Assembly: GCA_040954595.2 (NCBI GenBank)
Contig: CM082588.2
Span: 6,696,001-6,760,000, forward strand
From: Balanoglossus misakiensis
Taxonomy: Eukaryota > Hemichordata
Direction: 5' to 3'
DNA: 64,000 nt
Shown here: piece after piece, positions 1 through 10,200 of the stretch
How positions within the stretch are numbered: position 1 is the stretch's first letter
Layout: each line of letters begins with the position of its first letter
Program-made: the position numbers and the translations under genes
The notes under the pieces: generated by a model
What the model saw: the letters and a program-made list of their open reading frames with translations, nothing else
Databases searched by the model: none
Told to the model about the DNA's origin: nothing

Positions 1-174
1 CGTTGTTGCAAGATGAAAATATAAACCAAAGTATTTGTAATATGGAACAACACAAAAAGGACTTGTATGCAAGGTTGACAGCCCAATCCAAGTAGTTTAG
101 AAATTTAAGACCTCGTCCCGGGATGCACGTTTCAGTAAATTTAGGAAAACACTTTAAAATGACAACTGGCTATG

Positions 175-194
175 TTTATTATTTTTGTTTTATT
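175..194 (-). promoter_or_regulatory. Polyadenylation signals of the interrupted gene
   Basis: Two AATAAA hexamers on the minus strand (175-180 and 189-194) follow the stop at 260 at a normal distance for a 3' end. They support the view that the ORF is a real transcription unit. Confidence 0.4.
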
Positions 195-547
195 ATACTT
201 CAAAAAGTAAATTCATATTCCACCAGGAGAAATATGGAAATTACGCATTCATTTCATCCCTAAAATGGCAGGAATCTGAATCGTCTCCGGGCAGGGTTTC
301 CATGGTTACTGTCTCCGATAGACCCCGGTTCCGAGTCGCTGCGTTGACCCAACCCGTTTTCAATCACGTGGTTTATCAGGTAGTCAACGTTCATCGCTAC
401 AGTTTCAACCAGACATCTAAGTTCACCCATTTCTGTTGCCATGGCATCAACTTGTTGTTGAATGGCGCCAATCTTGGTGGAGAGTGATTGTTGGTGAACG
501 TGTGCCGCACACTCGCCGCATGTGATGTCGCTTAACTGTGGCGCAGG

Positions 548-799
548 AAATTCTAGGGCCCTTTTTCCGATGGGTTCCGCTGAAAATTCTAGGGCCCTTT
601 TTCCGATGGGTTCCGCTGAAAATTCTAGGGCCTTCTTTTCGATGGGTTTCGCTGGAGATTCTAGGTTATTATTTTCGATGGGTCTCGCTGGAGATTCTAG
701 GTTATTATTTTCGATGGGTTCCGCTGGAGATTCTAGTTCCTTCTGTTCGATGGGTTTCGCTGGAGATTCTAGGGCCTTCTTTTCGATGGGTCTCTGTTG
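548..799 (-). repeat. 36-bp coding minisatellite, 7 units
   Basis: Seven 36-bp units lie end to end inside the interrupted gene and encode the 12-residue repeats. The period is a multiple of three, so copy-number change keeps the frame. Units differ at few positions; the first three in plus-strand order are most alike, suggesting recent unit duplication. Confidence 0.85.
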
Positions 800-1116
800 C
801 TTGGCAGGACCGACCAAGATCCCATCAATGGTCCGAACGACCGAACGCACGATCCGCTCCAGACAACCACGTGTGGTTGTCAATGGGAGAAGGCACGTCG
901 TCTGGACGAGCAGGATCATGGTTCGGATGTGTTCTTTGGCCACAGATGGGAACAGTCCTACCAAGACTTCGCCGAGTTTTCCGCAAGAAGTTGTCCTAGG
1001 CGGTCCGGAGATCGGATGCAACACATAGGCGGTAGCTGTCTCAATAACACTTGACGACAGCAACAGCGGCATCAACATGAAAGCCAAGGTCAGCTTGGCG
1101 GAGCCAGTGGCCAGGG

Positions 1117-1125
1117 CCACAACCA
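1117..1125. repeat. Target-site duplication of the foldback element, left copy
   Basis: The 9-mer CCACAACCA is repeated exactly at 4175-4183. Both copies fall in the same codon phase of the interrupted minus-strand gene. Confidence 0.8.
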
Positions 1126-1603
1126 AGCATAACCTAAAACGAAGGAAACCGAAGGAAACCGAAGGACACTGATTTTTCCATATTTTAGTGCGAAGGACAC
1201 GGTTTTCTGTATGCTAGAGGCCGAAGGACTGGTTTAGCTTCGAATTAAACGCCGAAGGACGGGTGTAGCTCCGTAATTTTGGCCGAAGGAAAGCGAAGGA
1301 CGCTGATTTATCCGTATTTTAGTGCGAAGGACGTGGTTTTCTCTATGCTGGGGGCCGAAGGACTGGTTTAGTTCGGTAATTAAAGCTTAAGGACGGGTGT
1401 AGCTCCGTAATTTTGGCCGAAGGAAACCGAAGGACACTTATTTTTCCATATTTTAGTGCGAAGGACACGGTTTTCTGTATGCTGGAGGCCAAGGGATTGG
1501 TTTAGCTTCGAATTAAACGCCGAAGGACGGATGTAGCTCCGTAATTTAGGCCGAAGGAAAGCGAAGGACGCTCATATCTCCATATTTTAGGGCGAAGGGA
1601 AGC

Positions 1604-2375
1604 CAGTAAGGTGCGGAATTGCGTTTTATCGTTTTTAGAAAGTTTAGCTACAAGTGTAGAAAGCTAAATTAGCTGTAGCTAAATAGTTCTAAACTATCTA
1701 AGTTTTAAGGATAATTATCACTACGATAATTATCGCTTTCTAAATATCGTTCTAAATTTATAAATTAGCCACAGTTTAGAAAGCCCCCCCCCCGACTAAA
1801 ATTTTCTGCCGACGATATAAGTGCTGTATTTCCATTCCAATATTTGCGGAATTTTCATGTATGATTTCAATTGGTGCATTTCAATTTCAATATTTGCGGA
1901 CGGGTAAATGTTGGGAATCGTTTATTGCCCAAATCAAGCCTCATCTCAAAACTCCTCTCAGTTTATTGAGATATGGGCTTCGTTTGTATGACACCATTGT
2001 TCTGTGCAACGACTGAAGTCTCAGGTTAATCAATGTCTTAACACCATTGTTCTACCATAATGAGGTGTTGTAAAAGAGTTAGAACTTCGGCTATATATAC
2101 CGTTAAAATAAAACAAAGATCACATTTGACTTCCCACCGAAGTACTGGCCATCCCGTCTCTCTCTTCATTTCGAGCCTACTTCCAAATTTGTAAACGCCC
2201 AAGTAGTCCAACTTTCTAAACTGCTGCTAGTTTAGAAAGTTTAGAACGATATTTAGAAAGTGATAATTATCTTGAAAAAAGCCGTGTTTATCATTATTAG
2301 CTAAATTAGCTTCCTTAGACAATACATGTAGTTTAGAAATGCCCCTTCAATAAGACACAATTCCGCACCTAACTC
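1604..2375. mobile_element. hAT-like non-autonomous element nested in the foldback arm
   Basis: Ends are CAGTAAGGTGCGGAATTG and, inverted at the other end, GAGTTAGGTGCGGAATTG. Imperfect inverted similarity continues inward for about 150 bp (AT-rich segments with TTTCTAAA words). It is flanked by an 8-bp direct repeat with one mismatch (AGGGAAGC 1596-1603, AGGAAAGC 2376-2383). The joined empty site reads as the normal GAAGGAAAGC-GAAGGAC arm junction. Eight-bp duplications and CAG-type ends are typical of the hAT superfamily. The centre has a TATATATA motif near 2093 and no long ORF. Confidence 0.65.
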
Positions 2376-2767
2376 AGGAAAGCGAAGGACAGTGATTCTC
2401 CATATTTTAGGGAGAAGGACATTAGTATCCATCTCTCTGTATCTCGGAACTAGGATATCAATAGTGTGATCTTGTGTTGAGATCGTTTTTTGTCAGTTGT
2501 TTTTCATTTCCAGTTCATGGAACGTAATGTCGGCTATTCCCGGTGAAGCATTTGAGCCCACGGTACAACTGCATGTTTGCTTGTAGAATTTGTTGTTTAA
2601 TTCAAAAGTATTGTTACGTAGAATTAGCGATAGCATTTCTATGAGGTATGTTTGTTTAGATTTGTTTCGTGTAAACATGACACTCTACTTAAGATCTCGA
2701 CATTGATATCAGTAACTCTGGTCAGACGTGTACTAGCTGACGCCAAGTCTCTGATAATCGTGAGAGA

Positions 2768-4166
2768 ATCGTGTCCTTCGCCCTAAAATATGGAAATATG
2801 ACTGTCCTTCCTTTTCCTTCGCCCTAAAAAATGGAAATATGACTGTCCTTCGGTTTCCTTCGCCCTAAATTACTGAGCTACACCTGTCCTTCGGCCACCA
2901 GCATACAGAAAACCACGTCCTTCGCACTAAAATACGGATAAATCAGCGTCCTTCGGTTTCCTTCGCCCTAAATTACTGAGCTACACTTGTCCTTCGGCCT
3001 CTAGCATACAGAAAACCTCGTCCTTCGGCCGAAAATAGGGATAAATCAGCGTCCTTCGGTTTCCTTCGCCCTAAATTACTGAGCTACACCTGTCCTTCGG
3101 CTTTAATTACTGAGCTAAACCTGTCCTTCGGCCTCTAGCATACAGAAAACCGTGTCCTTCGCACTAAAATATGGAAAAATCAGTGTCCTTCGCTTTCCTT
3201 CGGCCAAAATTACGGAGCTACACCCGTCCTTCGGCGTTTAATTCGAAGCTAAACCAGTCCTTCGGCCTCCAGCATACAGAAAACCGTGTCCTTCGCACTA
3301 AAATATGGAAAAATCAGTGTCCTTCGCTTTCCTTCGGCCAAAATTACGGAGCTACACCCGTCCTTCGGCGTTTAATTCGAAGCTAAACCAGTCCTTCGGC
3401 CTCCAGCATACAGAAAACCGTGTCCTTCGCACTAAAATATGGAAAAATCAGTGTCCTTCGCTTTCCTTCGGCCAAAATTACGGAGCTACACCCGTCCTTC
3501 GGCGTTTAATTCGAAGCTAAACCAGTCCTTCGGCCTCCAGCATACAGAAAACCGTGTCCTTCGCACTAAAATATGGAAAAATCAGCGTCCTTCGCTTTCC
3601 TTCGGCCAAAATTACGGAGCTACACCCGTCCTTCGGCGTTTAATTCGAAGCTAAACCAGTCCTTCGGCCTCCAGCATACAGAAAACCGTGTCCTTCGCAC
3701 TAAAATATGGAAAAATCAGCGTCCTTCGCTTTCCTTCGGCCAAAATTACGGAGCTACACCCGTCCTTCGGCGTTTAATTCGAAGCTAAACCAGTCCTTCG
3801 GCCTCCAGCATACAGAAAACCGTGTCCTTCGCACTAAAATATGGAAAAATCAGTGTCCTTCGCTTTCCTTCGGCCAAAATTACGGAGCTGAACCCGTCCT
3901 GCGGCTTTAATTACCGAACTAAACCTGTCCTTCGGCCACCAGCATAATTAATTACCGAACTAAACCTATCCTTCGGCCACCAGCACAGAGAAAACCTTTT
4001 CCTTCTCACTTAAATATGGATAAATCAGCGTCCTTCGCTTTCCTTCGGCGTTTAATTCGAAGCTAAACCAGTCCTTCGGCCACCAGCATAGAGAAAACCT
4101 TTTCCTTCGCACTAAAATATGGAAAAAACAGTGTCCTTCAGTTTCCTTCGGTTTCCTTCGTTTTAG
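2768..4166. repeat. Right arm: 134-bp higher-order tandem array
   Basis: Between about 3155 and 3890 there are more than five nearly identical 134-bp units with only a few substitutions; flanking units are degenerate and rearranged. Each unit is 31+31+31+31+10 bp. The unit is not a multiple of three, yet each copy leaves a short 71-codon ORF open. I regard these ORFs as accidental, because the other arm shows no matching coding constraint. Confidence 0.9.
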
Positions 4167-4174
4167 TCTCACCC

Positions 4175-4183
4175 CCACAACCA
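4175..4183. repeat. Target-site duplication of the foldback element, right copy
   Basis: Exact copy of the 9-mer at 1117-1125, lying 8 bp outside the inverted-arm start just as on the other side. Confidence 0.8.
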
Positions 4184-4268
4184 CACGCGCGACGGCAACG
4201 TGGAGTCCGATAAGACGGCGGATAACTCTTTCCACCCACATCATAGAACAGAACTTGGCGTTTCTCAC

Positions 4269-5129
4269 AGCCGAGTTTCGTCAAAAGAGACTGGGGAATG
4301 CCATGCTAGCATGGAGAACGCACATGCACAAGGCACATCTCTCTGTCGAGAACATTTTTTTCCGTTGGTATAGTAACCAGAAATGGGATTGTCCGACGCG
4401 CGCGTACGTCACGCAGTTGTCGAGCAGATCTCGCGGACATAGCACATCACATATTTCGTGCGTACTCTCGAGGAAATTGTGGGTAATGCGCGATGAGAAC
4501 TCAATTATTCCATTGTGGAACTTTTCTTTGTATCATTTTGATTGTTCTAAAGATTGTCTGCACCGGTGAGAACGAAGTCCACTCAAATCGCCAACACAGA
4601 ACATTTAAGTTTAAAATGTGAACACCTTAGGCGTGGATGATACTAGACGTGAGACAAGCGTTAAACCAAAGGTTCGACTCAGCGCCAACTTCACTTAGGT
4701 TAGTTTTTTTCCTTGAGACAACGAAACTGCCGAAAACGAACAGTGCGCGCGTCAACTTCGAATTTGGAAATTATTAATTTTGACATCAAAAGAAAATATT
4801 TTTGTAACCTAGGGTCTATACGTTACCCAAATGTATTCCCTATAAATTACGCCCCCTATTTTCATAATTGGTATGCGTGTTTCATAAGGTACACCTGGTA
4901 TTTGCTTCCAGAGAGGTCTAAATTCACAGAAAAACTGATCGCTTTAGTTTTCCCTGGAGTTAACATAGAAACCAGTGGTCATTTTTAATTCCAAATTTGT
5001 CGGGGACAATTTTTCTCCCTATTCAAACGTTTGTACGGTGGCCCTTTTCTCCATTTTTTTATTCTCATTGCTAAGAGAGTAAAATCTAAAGTTACTTACA
5101 TGCTTTGCTTTTCGAAGATGGTACTAGCT
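4269..5129. other. Stretch with no recognised gene
   Basis: Short ORFs only, with no recognisable domain or splice structure. It would be the upstream flank of the interrupted minus-strand gene, and a 5' exon or promoter could lie here unseen. Confidence 0.4.
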
Positions 5130-5165
5130 TTAAAGGTATACCGTCACCTATGCAAATTTAGCTAT

Positions 5166-5730
5166 TGTCGAGATTTTTCCTTCGTCGTTATTATTACGTT
5201 GAGACTGGTCAGGTGATCAGTAAGGGTAACGACCTTACACCCGAGTGACAGAGCGCACAAGGACAAAATAATAAAGTGTAGAAGCCAACGTGGCGTATTT
5301 ATTAACTGAACACGAAAAATTATCAACAATACTGCGTAAAAATGAAGAGCTGTACCTTCTTTGCTGTTGCTGGTGTGGCCTCGATAAGAAAAACCCCTTG
5401 AGCGACCCCGTTTTAAAGAGAATCGCTACTTATATACCCTCGGGTCGGATTCAAAATCAGAAAAGCTAATTTGCATATCGGACGTCGGAGAAAGCACCTA
5501 AAATCTACATATCATGTCGGCTTCAAGCCAAGAAAAGTAGCTAAATAAATGATTGACAGCTGTCGCTCGAAATCGTCGTTGCTAGACAACCAAAGGCAAA
5601 CATTGAATGAAAACTGAACGTGCGTACTAACAGGCTAATCGGTTTTGGCGCGTGTGCCGCGCCTGCTGAGTAATTACAAAAACCGCAAAGGCATTCAGAA
5701 ATGTAAAATGGACCTCGTTAAACCTCTACA
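5166..5730 (-). repeat. 3' LTR of the gypsy element
   Basis: Same length and TG...CA ends as the 5' LTR. The minus-strand TATATAAG lies at 5429-5436 and AATAAA at 5298-5303, so transcription would start near 5405 and the transcript would be cleaved shortly after 5298. Confidence 0.95.
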
Positions 5731-5732
5731 TT

Positions 5733-5742
5733 ACCCCCCTCT
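5733..5742 (-). other. Polypurine tract
   Basis: The minus strand reads AGAGGGGGGT followed by AA and the 3' LTR start, TGTAGAGG. This is the expected plus-strand primer position. Confidence 0.8.
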
Positions 5743-5884
5743 AAGACAATAAAGTTCCGACTATTGTACAAGAAAAAGTTGAATCGCAAAAAATATTTCT
5801 AAGGGAAGGGACCCCCACCCCGTACAGCTTCACAATGAGAAAAATGCAGAAAATGTTCAAGAAAAAGAGTTCAATACAAAAATG

Positions 5885-6553
5885 TTACTCGTCGTCTCTC
5901 CCCGGCGTCCGCGGCGGCAGATTCAAATTCTCTTCATCTTCTGGGCTCAGCTCTAATAGCTGTAGTCTGGGTCGACCGGCGGTGCTGGTTCTGGCCTGGC
6001 TGGTAGTTACCTTCTTTGCTGATGGGGCTCCCCTCCTTCTCTTCTTGGTCTGGGTCCCCGGGGTGTTTGCAGGTGGCTTGTCGGTCCTTTGCTGAAGGAC
6101 GACTGTACGGGCGCAGGAGGAGACGGTCGGCGTCGCTGCCGCCGGCAGCTGCAGAACGGTCCCCGGCTCTACAGGTGGACCGGACGTTGTCGTTGATGCT
6201 GTGGTCGAATTCAGCAGATAGTAGGTCCGCGTGGTGTTGGTCTCCGCCTTGATTGCTCCATGGGAGTATATGCGGTGGGTGTGCGAATCTTCCACTCTCT
6301 CCACCCGATTGAAATCGATCGGGGCGAATACATCACCATGACGGACGGGTTGGGGTGTTGACGGTCGGCGCCGTGTAGAATCTGCGGGTGGAGCTGGATC
6401 TGCCTCGGCGACGGACACGGTACTGGTAGCTACGCTGCCGGTGTTTCGGTGGGCGACGCACGGGTGTTCGTTGTACTCGAACGAGTGTTCGAATACGCAT
6501 CCACACCTAATACAAATTCGTCTCCCTGCCTGATCTCGCCTGAAGGAGTTCAT
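5885..6553 (-). CDS. ORF3 of the gypsy element, C2H2 zinc-finger protein of unknown role
   Basis: 222 codons in the position where errantiviruses carry env, but there is no signal peptide, membrane segment or glycosylation pattern. Residues 14-35 contain CX2CX12HX4H with aromatic residues at 21, 25 and 27, the spacing of a classical C2H2 finger. The rest is Thr/Ser/Pro-rich with a basic KKRRR cluster in the C-terminal third, which could be a nuclear signal, and an acidic end. The ORF starts about 660 bp past the pol stop, so it probably needs a spliced or separate transcript; a pyrimidine-rich tract with AG at 6580-6579 is a candidate acceptor. The function is not known to me. Confidence 0.7.
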   Translation of the reverse strand: MNSFRRDQAGRRICIRCGCVFEHSFEYNEHPCVAHRNTGSVATSTVSVAEADPAPPADSTRRRPSTPQPVRHGDVFAPIDFNRVERVEDSHTHRIYSHGAIKAETNTTRTYYLLNSTTASTTTSGPPVEPGTVLQLPAAATPTVSSCARTVVLQQRTDKPPANTPGTQTKKRRRGAPSAKKVTTSQARTSTAGRPRLQLLELSPEDEENLNLPPRTPGRDDE

Positions 6554-7213
6554 CTCTTGTAGTTTAATGATTTCTGCGCTGATCGGACCGGGTGAGAAGA
6601 GCGACGTTCCCGGCTCATTGTTGCCCTATTTATACTGTTCTCAACGTAGCGAACCAAGCTTGGTCCAACCCCCCTAAAATTAACCGTGACGGAACGGAGG
6701 ATTGCCGTTGGTCGTCTAAGAAATCCACGCAAGTCGTGCACTGATTGGACGTTTTTTCACGGCCAGCGGAGTGCCGATGATCCTCAATCCAAACAGAAAA
6801 AGAGAAGTTTTCGCCAATGGTGAATTCATGTAGAAAGCACAAAATTCGACGTGCTTACCTTCTGGACAGTCGAAATAATTTTTGAAGACAGCATATCATC
6901 GCCGGTACATACGGCATATGATACTATCGGCCGGCTCCTATCTAAATTCTAATATATCAGGTATATCGCTCGACGGCATTCTCGCTGCATCGTGCGACTT
7001 CTCGCTTCATCGTAGTCGTAGTCGTAGTCGTAGGCTAAGATACATCACCATCTCTATCTATCTCGGCCTTCTGATTTATTAAATAATTCCTTTTCCCGCA
7101 CTTCACTTCCGTCGTCCTTCCTCCCGCACTCTTGTTCCTGGCTACACTGGGCAGAGATGCCAATCTCTGGGGAGCGTGCGATTCTCCCGTGATACCCGTC
7201 GTATCCTCTGCGG
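6554..7213 (-). other. Non-coding spacer between pol and ORF3
   Basis: About 660 bp with only short ORFs. It contains a few CGTAGT hexamers near 7013-7033 and the candidate splice acceptor for ORF3. A role as leader, splicing region or packaging signal is possible but not shown. Confidence 0.5.
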
Positions 7214-10200
7214 CTACACGCTGTCGTTGCCGGGACAATATGACCAATCACCGTAGCGCTGGGGCGGTTGCCGTTGTCTCTGGGGATATAGCCGGTGGCG
7301 GCTCATGTTCGAACGCCGGTAGGCGCGTGAACGTTGCCGCGGTGGGGACGAGCGGTGAACACAGTCACCCGGTTCGCTTCTATCATTTTCACTGTTTTCG
7401 GTAGCCGTGATAATTCGCTGTTTGTCCCGCCAGTCGACGCCGTCGTTACCCGTATAAGGTTTTAGGCGATCGTAGTGTATCACTCTTGGTCGGTAATTTC
7501 TACCACGTTGAATTCTGAATAGCACATCGGACAATTTATCGGTGATGAGGTAGGGGCCGTCCCACCGGCGGGATGCTAACTTTCTTGAAGTCCCCTTTTT
7601 GAACGCCTCGATGTGAAGCCAGACGAACTGGCCAACTTCAAGTGGAGTTCCTGATGCACGATTGTCGTATTCTCGCTTCTGTGTAACCGCACTCTTTTTC
7701 AGTGCAAGGCGGGCGCGCTCGTGCGCCAGTTGCATCCTCTTACGGAGTTGTAGTGCATAATCTGTATTCTCGTTCTGGTCGGGTTCGGGTGTGGGGCCGT
7801 GTAGTAAATCTATTGGTAGTGCGACTTCTCTACCGAGCATCAACATCGCCGGTGTTTCCGACGTACTCGCCTGGACGCTACTTCGGTACGCCATCATCGC
7901 GTACGGGACCACAAGATCCCAATCGGATTGGTCGGGGTTGACCAAGATTGAAACTGACTGCGAAATTGTCCTCATAAACCGTTCGACGTATCCATCACTC
8001 TTTGGGTTGTAGGGCGCTGTGCGGGTTTTCTTAATGCCTAGCAGCCGACATACTTCTGACATAACCCGTGACTCGAAGTTTGCACCTTGGTCGGAATGAA
8101 GTTGACGTGGTGTGCCGAAACGGGTTATAAACTCGCCGGCCAATTTCTCGGCGACCGTCGCAGCCTCTTGGTTAGGGATGGGGTACGCCTCTACCCACTT
8201 GGTGAAATAATCGCCGATGACCAAAATCCACCTGTTGTTGCGTTCGGTGATAGGAAAGGGGCCAATTATATCGAATGCCACTCGATCAAGAGGGGATCCG
8301 ACGACGTACTGTTGAAGCCGTCCACGACGTTTTCGTCCATGGCTCTTTCTAGCAGCACATACGTCGCATCGTCTGATCATCGCCCTAATGTCGTTCGTCG
8401 CACCATACCAATAATACCGTTGGAGAATTTTCCGTTTCGTCTTAAAAACACCAAAATGAGCTGCAGTTTTGGCCGAATGTAACTCGTCGAATATTTCGTC
8501 TTTGAGTGAGCACGGGGGAATCAGTAATAATCGGTGGGTATTGTCTCGGCTGGATATCCATCGCCGATAAAGTACGCCGTCGTGAATTTCTAGCAAATCC
8601 CACGAACCCCAATATGCCTTTACTGCTGAACTGGAAGGGGATACCGTTTGCCAGTCTGGGCGCGTATCGTCACCTTCCTTCAGTCGTAATATTGGGCCAA
8701 CGTCGGGATCATCCAGTTGTAGTTTTCGCAGTGTTTCGTTGTCATAACGTAGTTGTAGGCCAATTGCATTTGTCGTTTTCTCTTCCGGGTCGTCGTCGAC
8801 ATCAGGACAACTTGATTTACGACGCTCGGTTTCGGGTCCGGTTGACGTCGACGTTGGCAGGTCCCCGGTTGATGATGAGTTTGTGTTCGCTGGGTCGGTC
8901 TCGGTCTGTGTTGCTGTCGATTGGTAACCTGGCACCGTCACCTTCGCTAACGTTGGTGCGTTCTCTCGGTCGGCGGGCCTATCGCTGGGGTGGGCTCGTC
9001 CACACTGTCGGCACGGCCTCCTTGACAGGCCGTCTGCATTCTGATGTTTCTTTCCCGGTCGATGTATTATTTTGTAGTCGAATTCGCTTATAACTTCGAG
9101 CCAACGAGCCAGTTGTCCTTCAGGTTCCTTGAAGTTGACAAGCCATCGGAGAGAGGCGTGGTCTGTTCGAAGTGTGAAGGGCTGACCGTATAAATATGGG
9201 CGAAAGTGTTTCATGAAGTGGACCGCTGCGAGTAATTCTTTCCGCGAAACACAGTAGTTCCGCTCGGCTTTCGATAGACTCCGGCTGGCAAAGCTGATGA
9301 CTCGTTCAACGCCGTTTTCGATTTGAGAGAGGACGCCGCCTATCCCAAACTTACTAGCGTCGGTGTCGAGGATGAGGGGAGCATCGGGGATTGGATAAGC
9401 TAACACTGGCGCACTTATGAGCTTTCCTTTGAGAGTGTTGAAGGCGCAGTCGCATTCGTTGTCCCAGAAGAAGGGTTGGTTTTTCTCGGTCAGCCTGGTA
9501 AGGGGTCTCGCGATGATTGAAAAGTTGTGGACGAACCGGCGATAGTAAGACGCAAGGCCTAAGAATGCGCGAACTTCATGCACGTTTGTCGGTGTGGGCC
9601 AAAACTTGACGGCTTCGACCTTTTTGGGGCTCGTTTCGATTCCGGCGGCGGAAACGCGATGGCCTAAATAGTCGACTTGTTTCTGAAACAATTTGCATTT
9701 ACTGGGTTTCAACTTTAAGCCGGCTGTCTGCAAACGATGGAATACCATGTCTAGTCGTTCTAACATTTGGTCGAAGGAAGAGGCGAAAACGATGATATCG
9801 TCTAAATACAACAGCAGGATCTCCCATTGTAACCCTGCCAGTGCGTACTCCATCAGTCGTTGAAAAGTTGCCGGCGCGTTGCAAAGTCCGAACGGCATCA
9901 CTTTCCACTGAAACAGGCCGTTCCATGTTGTGAAGGCAGTCTTTTCTTTGGCATCGTCGTCGAGTGCCACCTGCCAAAAGCCACTGGTGAGGTCGAGCGT
10001 TGTGAACCAGCAAGCTCCGGCAAGTGCGTTGACACTGTCTTCGATTCGTGGTATGGCGTATGCATCCTTTTTCGTGATGTCGTTAAGACGGCGGTAGTCT
10101 ACACAGAACCGAGAGCTACCGTCCGATTTACGCACTAGAACAATCGGAGCAGCCCAGGGACTGTGAGATGGCTCGATTACGTCACTACGAAGCATCTCAT

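Larger units (their letters stand above)
1126..4174. mobile_element. Foldback-type DNA transposon with tandem-repeat inverted arms
   Basis: Inverted arms begin with CTAAAACGAAGGAAAC at 1134 and end with its complement at 4166. The last 8 bp outside these at each end match poorly. A perfect 9-bp direct repeat (CCACAACCA, 1117-1125 and 4175-4183) borders the element at equal distance on both sides. The arms consist of a 134-bp higher-order unit made of four 31-bp subunits, each starting GAAGGAC, plus a 10-bp GAAGGAAAGC. The left arm is 1134-1603 and 2384-2426, interrupted by a hAT-like insertion. The centre is 2427-2767, and the longer right arm runs 2768-4166. No transposase is visible, so it is non-autonomous. 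Drosophila FB elements share arms made of short tandem repeats and 9-bp target duplications; relationship versus convergence cannot be judged here. Confidence 0.8.
260..4244 (-). pseudogene. Unrecognised repeat-containing membrane-type protein gene, split by a foldback transposon
   Basis: The 5' part starts at an ATG-ATG pair (4244) and runs in frame to 4175. The 3' part resumes at 1117 and stops at 260. Removing 1126-4174 and one copy of the flanking 9-bp duplication joins the parts in the same phase, giving an ORF of about 308 codons with no stop. The product would have a hydrophobic N-terminal third (possible signal anchor or membrane segments), then seven 12-residue repeats of the type PIEKKALESPAK, then a short coiled-coil-like stretch and an Arg-rich tail. 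AATAAA signals on the minus strand at 175-180 and 189-194 lie about 70-80 bp past the stop. I do not recognise the family. As it stands, the element brings in foreign codons and stops, so this allele is probably null or truncated. An upstream exon is possible but not seen. Confidence 0.6.

Noticed and set aside
522-1028. Plus-strand ORFs of 153-168 codons opposite the interrupted gene
   Set aside because: Antisense of the 36-bp coding repeat; the minus-strand frame spans the repeat, connects across the insertion and has a polyadenylation signal.
3171-3910. Series of near-identical 67-71-codon ORFs every 134 bp
   Set aside because: They are by-products of the 134-bp tandem unit in the foldback arm; the opposite arm and degenerate units do not keep the frame.
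5885-6553. ORF3 of the gypsy element as an envelope gene
   Set aside because: No signal peptide, transmembrane helix, furin-type site or fusion-peptide-like segment; it has a C2H2 finger and basic cluster instead.
8087-9093. Plus-strand ORFs up to 195 codons within pol
   Set aside because: Antisense shadows of the pol reading frame with no domain of their own.
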